A stretch of DNA of 64,000 nt from Ancistrus triradiatus (taxonomy: Eukaryota > Chordata > Actinopteri > Siluriformes > Loricariidae): contig JAJAGP010000774.1 of NCBI GenBank assembly GCA_025084515.1, forward strand, positions 1 through 64,000. Direction: 5' to 3'. Below are positions 56,495 through 64,000 of the stretch, one piece after another. The position numbers and the translations under genes were made by a program. The notes under the pieces were generated by a model. That model made no database searches, was not told the DNA's origin, and saw nothing but the letters and a program-made list of their open reading frames with translations. How positions within the stretch are numbered: the first letter of the stretch is position 1; each line of letters begins with the position of its first letter.

Positions 56495-56594
56495 NNNNNN
56501 NNNNNNNNNNNNNNNNNNNNNNNNNNNNNNNNNNNNNNNNNNNNNNNNNNNNNNNNNNNNNNNNNNNNNNNNNNNNNNNNNNNNNNNNNNNNNN
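56495..56594. other. Assembly gap (100 N)
   Basis: Exactly 100 undetermined bases, the conventional placeholder for a gap of unknown length. Tc1-like fragments of opposite orientation lie on both sides, so the missing DNA is probably repetitive. Translations that run through the Ns are meaningless. Confidence 0.98.
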
Positions 56595-57000
56595 CCCATT
56601 CCTCCATACAGAACAACTTCAGCTCTGGGATGTTGGTGGGTTTCTTCACATTAGCTGCTCGCTTCAGGTCCTTCCACAACATTTCCGTTGGATTAAGTTC
56701 AGGACTTTGACTTGGCCATTCCAAAACATGAACTTTATTCTTCTGTAACCATTCTTTGGTAGAACGGCTTGTGTGCTTAGAATCGTTGTCTTGCTGCATG
56801 ACCCACCTTCTCTTGAGATTCAGTTCATGGACAGATGTCCTGACATTTTCCTTTAGAATTCTCTGATATAATTCAGAATTCATTGTTCCATCAATGATGG
56901 CAAGCCGTCCTGCCCAGATGCAGCAAAACAGGCCCCAACCATGATACTACCACCACCATGTTTCACTCTTGGTTGTGTGCAGCCAGAGATATGGTTATGC
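56595..57000 (-). pseudogene. Tc1-like transposase, C-terminal half
   Basis: The minus strand from about 56945 reads AGRLAIIDGTMNSELYQRIL, then WVMQQDNDSKHTSRSTKEWL, then LEWPSQSPELNPTEMLWKDL. These contain the second catalytic Asp (QQDND) and the Glu (NPTEMLW) of a DD34E transposase. The usual Pro of NDPKHT is Ser here and the Ile of NPIEMLW is Thr. Upstream, toward 57000, the DNA still resembles the GGGS-containing block but with shifts. The C-terminus is lost in the gap. Confidence 0.85.
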
Positions 57001-57034
57001 TTAATATTCCATAGTGTGCGGTTATATTTTGGTT

Positions 57035-57038
<4 letters not shown>

Positions 57039-57083
<45 letters not shown>
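57039..57083. repeat. (GT)n microsatellite
   Basis: About 22 uninterrupted gt units; the longest dinucleotide repeat in the window. Confidence 0.95.
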
Positions 57084-57086
<3 letters not shown>

Positions 57087-57428
57087 TTAATGCGTGTTTG
57101 TTCTGCACATTGTTCCAGGCAGGAGTGATGTTTATGACAGTTTGGGTTTCAGATGCTGTGTAGGTGGTAGTGTTCCACTCCTGTTTTCAACATTATCCCA
57201 TTGCACTCTCTAGAAAAACTGTTACTATGGTCATGTGAGGTCAGCTTCCATTTCAGTCAAGAGCCAGTGGTTACCTGGATACCTGTAGATGCATATTTAT
57301 AGAAACTGGATTTCTTTATTCAAAATTTTAGGTGTAGCTGTGCCTTGTTTTAGGTGTCAAATAAAAAAAACAGGTATTTGACTAAGCTGGACGGTCTGTC
57401 AGATCAACTTTAGTATAGTTTTGTTTAT

Positions 57429-57506
57429 CCTTGCTTTTCCCGGTCAGGGTTGTGGAGAATTCAGTGCCTAAGTGTGCCATGGATGGGATGCCAGTTTATT
57501 GCAGGG
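57429..57506 (-). mobile_element. V-SINE-like tail fragment
   Basis: The minus strand shows 'ctggcatcccatccatggca' and ends 'accgggaaaagcaagg', the 3' part of the family. Confidence 0.5.
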
Positions 57507-58448
57507 GTGTCAGGGGTCACTGTTGCATAGCAGGACCTCCCTCCTCCCTCAGACGTAGGCAGTCTGTTATTATTTTTAGTTAACACCTCGTATGGAAGGG
57601 GAATTGAGGCGTTTTCTGTGGTGTAATGGTGCCACCGTGAGTGAAGGCCTTGAGACAGCTGGGAAGTAAATTTGCCCTGGAGCAGGTGGGTGAGTCGAGG
57701 AAGAATCTCACCTGGCATCTTTGCTTTGTTGAAGCTGCTTCCATCGAAGAGCCTCGGGCCTGCAGTGCGCTGCCATGCTTTCCATTGAATGGATGAATGG
57801 GTCGGGCTCCATCAGGGGCACCGCCGGCGTTCTGGCAGCAAAACGTTAAGCTATAAAGTTTAGTTAATCCTGAAGGTGCGAGTGCTTTGAGAAAGAGCAT
57901 CGGCTTGCAGTGACGTGTATGTTTGACGTGCATCTTTCTCCTCACTGAGCACTGTCCTGAATTGGCTTGGCTCTTGGGCTATTTATGGCTGTGGGTTTGA
58001 GCGATTCAGTGTAAGGGCTATTACAGTGCATTACTCTCGCCCTGTGTCTCTCTGCATCTTTGTCTTCCTCTCTCATCCCACATCTCATCAGGATGGAGGG
58101 AGTCGTGTTGGCACTTTGCGGGCTGGGGGATGGATTGAGATGAGGCTTGATACTGATATCCTCCTGTGGGAGTGCAGCGAAAACAATGACCAGCTTGAAA
58201 TCGGAGCTGTTCCTCGACTGGCTGCTGTGAGAACCGGGATGTCGTGGTTTGACATTTGGGTGGTGATTCTAGTGATTTCACAGTTTCAAAATGCACCAGG
58301 ATCAAATATCACAGGTCTACGGTTTATACTGGCATTATGATAGGTCGGAATAATTCCTATACTCCTTAAAATTGTTCTTGTTACGCTTGTATAAGTGTGT
58401 TTTAAATATGCAGACGGAGGGCAAGCTAGAACAAGAATTGATGAGTCC
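57507..58448. other. No recognised feature
   Basis: A + frame at 58026-58340 follows an acceptor-like tract (ccacatctcatcag), but its translation has no recognised domain. The rest is repeat-free and unassigned. Confidence 0.3.
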
Positions 58449-59047
58449 AAGGGTGTGCGATCTGCCTCGTCTACGATAGTCTCTTAACATCACAAATCAA
58501 GCTTGGGTTAAAAATGAGTGGACAAACTGCACCAGGAGACAAAATGCAGACACCACCAGCCTAGCAGTCTACGTTGTCAGATGTAATTGCTGGACATGGC
58601 TCATACTCAGGAGGTGGTTTAGCTTTGAAAAGATGGATGTTGCTCAAAACGAACTTATTTCACCATCTGCGAACTTACCACCGTGCAGAATATGAAGATT
58701 ATGATGAACTTTGGCAGTCAGCTTTCCATGGCGGGCTTAAAGCAGCCAAGGTACCAGCACAAAAACACACTCGGCAAAACCTTAGCGGAATCATTCTGCA
58801 AAAAAAGTGCATTAGGACCAGAAAGCCAACAGATGGCAAGTGTTCCTCACGTTTAAAGGTCCTTCAGTGTTTTCCACTGATGTCATTAGTAAGCAACAGT
58901 TAATATCCAAACAATAGCGAGCTTGTACAATGTAAGCCTTTTAGAACACATTTTTCAAAGGTTGCAAAGTATTATCTAATTATCATTATCAACAAAATTG
59001 CAGAAAATATCGAGGATATCATGTTTTGTCAATTTTGCACAGGCCCC
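58449..59047 (+). mobile_element. hAT-like relic with BED-finger segment
   Basis: The left end 'aagggtgtgcgatctg' and right end 'caattttgcacaggccc' are hAT-style inverted termini, imperfect. The + frame 58574-58903 contains MLLKTNLFHHLRTYHRAEYE. That matches the TxNLxxHLxxxHxxEY part of BED zinc fingers at the N-terminus of hAT/ZBED transposases. The CxxC half of the finger and the catalytic domain are not visible. The sister copy is at 30500-31068. Confidence 0.75.
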
Positions 59048-59668
59048 TGTGAAGCTCACCAGGAAAAGCAGGGCTAAAACCCTGTTTTTCCCTCCATGTA
59101 GGTTACAGCTTTCTCAGAATAGTTGTTACATATAGTTAGATTGTAAACAAGCTGAGCGACAGTGCAGGGAGAAGGAACCGTCCAATCTTTACTACACCCA
59201 TTAGACTGAAGTTGGTCTACCGAAAGAATAAAAGGGAGGCTCCGTGGTTTTCTTCCATATTCCAGGAATGGGCGGTAAATGACTATGTTCAGGGACTAAA
59301 CTCAGTCACTGAGGCTGCCCGGGTGCTGGGGACAAAACAGCAGCTGAGGGAACAAAATAAGAACAGTCAGGACCTCGGGCAACATCATTATTATGGAGCC
59401 TGCAAATTATGTTTGAGTGTATATTGGGATGTGGTTTTGGAGGGAAAATGTAAGTTTTTGGCTCCATGTGCTTGTCGAGATTCATAACTGTTTGCTTCTG
59501 CTAAATTGAATTTATAGACCTTTTATAGTCACAATGAATGTTTCCAGGAAGCTAAGCCTGAAGCACAAATGAGCAGGGAGAAAAACACCCGGTTGCAAGA
59601 AACTTTGAGAGGATCCCTTCAGGGTGAGACCGGCAACTACATTTTTAAGTTCTTGTCTGGTCAAATGA
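59048..59668. other. No recognised feature
   Basis: A 91-codon + frame (59212-59487) has no known motif, although 'LNSVTEAARVLGT' looks mildly helix-turn-helix-like. Confidence 0.3.
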
Positions 59669-60190
59669 ACTGCCTGGATGAAAAAAAGGTCTCACACACT
59701 AATATTTTGTTGGACCATCTTTAGCTTTGATTACCTGTGGCATCGTTTCCACAAGTTTCTGCAATGTCACAACATTTATTTCCGTCCAGAGCTGCATTAA
59801 TTTTTCCTCCAAGGTCTGTATTGCTGATGGGAGATTTGGACCAATGCACAAAGTCTTCTCCAGCACATCCCAAAGATTGTCAATGGGGTTTAGCTCTGGA
59901 CTCTGTGGTGGACAACCCATGTGTGAAAATGATGTCTCATGCTCCCTGAACCACTCTTTCACAATCTGACCCTTCTGAAACAGATCTTTTCCACGACCAC
60001 AGGATGTGGACTCTTTCTACATGGTTGGTTAACAAACGAGAAGCTACTCACTGCATCGTTTAGGGTTAAAGAACTTGCTGAAACATAATCACCAATGCAG
60101 TAATTATCTCATGGGAGGCTCTTTTTTAATATTTAACTATTTGCTTAGGTAAATCCAGGTGGTGACCTTTTTTTGTTTTTGGCCGGGCAG
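59669..60190 (-). mobile_element. Internally deleted Tc1-like element
   Basis: The left end 'actgcctggatgaaaaaaag' and the right end 'gtttttggccgggcagt|ata' are inverse versions of the 'cactgcctggccaaaaaaa' Tc1-type terminus. The element is about 520 bases instead of about 1.6 kb. Its middle carries the C-terminal transposase segment. Confidence 0.8.
59699..59962 (-). pseudogene. Tc1-like transposase, C-terminal fragment
   Basis: Open for 87 codons: KEWFREHETSFSHMGCPPQ, SPELNPIDNLWDVLEKTL and QLWTEINVVTLQKLVETMPQ, ending KAKDGPTKY. This is a typical Tc1 C-terminus. At the third catalytic position the usual Glu of NPIENLW is Asp (NPIDNLW). The upstream domains are deleted, so it cannot be functional alone. 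Confidence 0.9.
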
Positions 60191-61118
60191 TATATAAAGA
60201 AGTCTAAAAGTATTGTGTATAAGGTTTTGTTCACACTGCTGTTCAAAGCAGTCCTGTTTCAAGTTTTCTTCATGTGACACACTTGTTTCTTTCACGGCAG
60301 TGTGAACAGAAAAACACAACCAGATCATTTTGGTTCAGACCTGGGTCTCTTGTACGTGGTTCTGGAATCTGATCTTTGTGATGTTTCCTCGGTCTGAAGT
60401 CACATTGTAGCTCATGTTACGGCTTGACCAACATCTGGAACTACCACCTTGTGATTCATCCCAGAGCTGCTTGCTGTGGTCGGCCACGAGAACATAACGA
60501 ACGAGTTTGCAAAACTTGAGGACGTTCAAACAAGCATATAAATCAATGAAGCCAATCAGGTTCTGCACCTGCTCCCATTGGCCCTGCCTGCCTTGTTAGC
60601 AACGAGAACTGCCACTAATTAGCGTCCTGCGTCAAAAATCCTGAAGAAATTTACGTGCACAGATCGTCGAGTATTGCTCGGTGGGTCTGCCCCAAAGCCT
60701 AGCGAGCTGCCGGGAGCAGTCAGGCAAGTGGAGCTCAAATGTAAGTTATTCTAATTCTCTCGTAAAACCACAAATTTATTTGGAGTTTAGGCTGAGACGG
60801 TGCCGGCAGCTGAGGTAAACACTGGTCACGTGCAGAGGGCGGGAACAAGCCATGATGATGTCACTCTAATTAGTGCGTATCTAATCTGTTGTATGAGGGC
60901 GGATGTCCATTAGAATGCTATGTAGTCAGCGTCTACATAGGCTGCACAATAAGTTTTGAGACAGACGTTCAAACATTCAAAGACGTTCCACTGTCGTGTC
61001 CAGACAGATCTCTCCAGACAAAGGCACAAATAGTTTTTTTACTTAGATATGTGTATGTAGATATAGTAACAAGGTTTTTTACATTACGTGAAACCCAATA
61101 ACACGAGTAGGTTTAGTT
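60191..61118. other. No recognised feature
   Basis: Unique-looking sequence; moderately CpG-rich around 60640-60870, with no clear promoter elements. Confidence 0.3.
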
Positions 61119-61272
61119 TAGCAATGGATACATTGTCGCCTCACAGCTCCGGAGATCACCCATTCCATCCTGGCCCAGACAATGCCAGTGTGGAAGTTGC
61201 ATGTTCTCCCTGTGTATGTCTGGGTTTTCAACAGGTACTCCTCTCCGGTTTTCTCACGTTTCGTCGCTGATG
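61119..61272 (+). mobile_element. V-SINE-like SINE, diverged fragment
   Basis: 'cattgtcgcctcacagctcc', 'ggaagttgcatgttctccct' and 'ctcctctccggttttctcac' correspond to the middle of the family. Confidence 0.65.
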
Positions 61273-64000
61273 TTTCTCTTAACGGTGTTATGACCTCCTC
61301 CGGTGAAGGGCTTGATAAGTAGCTGATGAGTTGAAACAGGTGTAGATGCTAATCTGCAAAACCACTTCAGTCAAATGACGGATGTTTTATGCAGTGCACT
61401 GAGAGAGGGGCTCGACAGACTTCCTTTAATACACGATTGTTATTTCGGCTCTAATGAGCGCACGTGACCGATAATCTGACAGGATCTTTCAGCTCGCCGC
61501 CTTTGTAAACGCTCTTAATCCTCTTTAAACGAAACCTCCGTTGCGCTCGCGGCTAACACCTTTCAGCTGCGCGTCTTGAAGGATCGACACTCCGTGTTTA
61601 GGTTTGTGTTGTACTAGCGTAGTCCTGAGGAAATGGCACGAGTTGATGACTGCTTGAGCTCGCAGGACTGCAGGTTAATGGAGTTTAGTCTTTAGCGTGC
61701 CAGAGCATCTGTCAACACGCTAATGACTCTTTGAAAGCTGGAGCTGGAATTGCAGATTGGGTGCTTGAATTTCTTGTACTGTTTTTACACTGAAACCCAT
61801 CCACAACAATCTCAGAATTCCGGTCGGCTCGAGAGGGGTTTAAAAAGGATTATATCTTTTGAGGGTTCACCCCGAGGACCACGCTTATGGTAATTGCACC
61901 TTATCATGCCATCTAGAACCACCTCTTCCTCTCGCCGTCATGTTTTTCTTCTTCGAGCTGGCCATCTTTCATCGTCACTGACGTCCGGTGGTTTTGTAGG
62001 CAGGTTCATTTCACAGTTGGCAGACGAGGGCATTGCTGTGGATAAATAGTCTGCTTTTGATTAAAAGCAGCTAATCCTGATGAGCTGGAAGTGATGGTCT
62101 GGCTGTTTATCTCTCATATTTCCTGTCTTCTCTCTGTCTCTGCGGAAGGCTTTAGGCTAGGAAGTTACAGCTCCATGCTTTAGTGCTTCTCTCAATGTGC
62201 TCTGCTCATGTGAGGAAGATTTTATTGCAGCAGAATAGTTCAGGGTTCTCACAGCTGTGCTCTAGTGCCATGGTGTTAATCCACACAGCCAAACAGTTAA
62301 TTACGTTCCATCTGGAGGTTCCACTCCTGGCACCTTCCTAACTTCTCGAATAAACAACATCTCTCTTAATTCTTACTTAAAATCCTCCTTTGAAAGACCT
62401 GCCAGAGACATCAAGGACAATCCTAATAGTGGCGTGTTCTGTGGTTGAAATGCATGATGGAAGTCAAATCTTACTTATTTGCATTTAATTTTTGCTAGAA
62501 GTTACCGCTGGTCCAAAGAAACTGTGTGCTAATGCTGCTAAATGTTAGTGACTGACCAATAATGGACAAATACGTTTTTTTTATTTCTGAAGTGTAAGCA
62601 GTGCACAGTTTCAATGATTCTTTATTGTCATTTTTCAGCTCACGTGTATGGATTTCTGAAATGTTTTACTCTCGCTCGTTGGCACTGGGAAATATCAGGA
62701 AATATATTTAAAAATGTATAAATATATTATTAAATATAATGAATATACAATTAAATCTATTTTTTTAAATAATATATATTACTATTGCAAATAGGTGCTT
62801 TCTCACTGGAGGAACTTTTTTGGAGTTCTCCTGTTTGCGCCTGTGGAATTGGGGATGATCATAGTTCTTAGAACGCCATATATAGGAACTTTTTAAACTC
62901 CTACTTGAAGGCAGGGTGTTTTCCTCCCAAATTAGTCTTGAGAACTGTTTGGTGCAAAAGTGCCTAATAAAAAAAATGATGAGAAATGCCAATCTGTTTT
63001 CACAGAAATGGCTAAAATGTTGAGGTAAAATGTAATGGATTTATTAATATGATCGAAACTCTTGATACTGAAATCTCATTTGTGTGTACGTGACAAGTAT
63101 GTGCTAGCATAATGTCTTAGCATTTAGCTAACTGACCTGCCAACCAGGAACATTTCCAGATTGCATTCCTGGTATTAGTTCTAATTGTAATTATGTAGAG
63201 ACATCCCTAGTCCTAAGTAAACAAAAAATGAAAATAAACCATTACATTTTCTACCCTGGATATTCTTAATGGAGGCTGCGCCATATCATAACGTCAATGA
63301 CCTGCTCAGGGCTCCTTTTTGTGACATTAATCTGATGTGTTTATTATCTGGAGTCTTCTGCATGGCTCACAGGTACAAACCTTCTATCAAAGCCAGTTTG
63401 CGCAAGTGCGCCGTTGTTTGAGTTTTCTCCAAATGAGGCATCATGGAGTGAGATCAATTCTAATCAAGGCTGCATTCAGTTTCCCTGCGTGGACGGGACG
63501 CTGACCGGAGCCCGTACGCGTCGCCGAGCACAACCTTCTCACAAAGTCAGCCTCCCTCGCAGGTCCCTCGGGCTCCCGCAGGCTGTGGCTGATTCTGCAT
63601 CCCATCAAGGAAGAGTCCAATCCATTAGTGGCGTGCTGAGGCGCTGCGATACGTCTGGGCGAAATGTAATTTTATAGGAGTGGAATCCTGCGGAAATTGC
63701 CCGCGTTCACACTCCCCCGCCCCGTCCCCGCCCCCGTCCCCCCAGCCCACAGCTGTCTGGAGGAAATTGAGTGCACTTCTGCAGCATTCGATATGACGTG
63801 CCAAAAATAATGGCCTTCTGTACCACAGATATCCATCAGGCAGCTCCGACCCCTCGTCGACATCCGACGGTGATAAATAATAAATCATGTTTGTGTGATA
63901 TTAATAAGGTCACTCGCGAGGCAGCCGCTGATGTCACTGATTTGACTGCAGTCGCTTCACCTGTTGTATCACAAGTCTTTTCTGAATTATAGACTTTCTG
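61273..64000. other. Repeat-poor interval to window end
   Basis: No recognised gene. A possible DNA-element relic lies at about 62790-62990 ('ctcactggaggaactttttt'). The parts at 61440-61760, 62030-62320 and 63290-64000 are repeat-free; the last has GC-rich patches and motif clusters such as 'aaaataatggccttctg'. Regulatory function is possible but cannot be judged from one sequence. Confidence 0.3.

Noticed and set aside
56152..56883. A 243-codon minus-strand open frame, the longest in the window
   Set aside because: It runs through 100 Ns and then into unrelated SINE sequence. Only the part right of the gap (56595 onward) is a Tc1 transposase fragment.
63414..63677. 87-codon + frame in GC-rich sequence
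   Set aside because: There is no recognised domain, no consistent splice context, and an overlapping minus frame; GC-rich chance frame is likelier.
1..64000. Endogenous retrovirus or LTR retrotransposon
   Set aside because: I saw no paired long terminal repeats, primer-binding site, or reverse-transcriptase motif.

Overview
This window is vertebrate nuclear DNA, almost certainly from a teleost fish; an otophysan such as a catfish is plausible but unproven. The evidence is its repeat content: several Tc1-like transposons, hAT elements with BED-finger remnants, pogo-type short elements, two tRNA-derived SINE families, and the fish repeat carrying the atatagcgctttt motif. I found no complete protein-coding gene and no prokaryotic features. 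Nearly every open frame is short and is either chance or a piece of a dead transposase.

Layout. 1-4.8 kb: SINE and hAT fragments, a 42-bp minisatellite, and a CpG-rich spot with a strong splice donor at 4924. 5.2-7.1 kb: a T-rich minisatellite broken up by a pogo-type element, a 78-bp filler copied from 1451-1528, a second truncated pogo copy and another repeat. 7.9-9.0 kb: a foldback element with arms of about 400 bp. 9.1-10.7 kb: a full-length but dead Tc1-like transposon. 12.6-13.4 kb: an older Tc1 relic. 15.4-16.1 kb: the best gene signal here, a CpG-rich promoter-like region with a CCAAT box and a candidate noncoding first exon ending at a perfect GTAAGT donor (15701), on the + strand. 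If that is real, much of the remaining 48 kb may be a long first intron. 17-36 kb: intron-like sequence with scattered SINEs, Tc1 ends, hAT elements and a snap-back terminal-repeat family. 39.8-41.7 kb: a minisatellite of about 1.9 kb with a 26-bp unit. 43.7-45 kb: a three-level nest, pogo element inside a hAT element inside a hAT relic. 47-54.6 kb: two related inverted-repeat elements, one carrying a pogo insertion, and a fifth pogo copy. 55.6-57 kb: a cluster of Tc1 and SINE pieces around a 100-N assembly gap. 58-60.2 kb: a hAT relic with a BED finger and a deleted Tc1 element. 60-64 kb: mostly repeat-free sequence.

No genes work together here in a pathway. The parts interact as transposon history: the five pogo-type copies share termini and a degenerate piece of DNA-binding domain, and their insertions date the elements they interrupt. 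The exon and regulatory proposals are inference and need transcript or conservation data.
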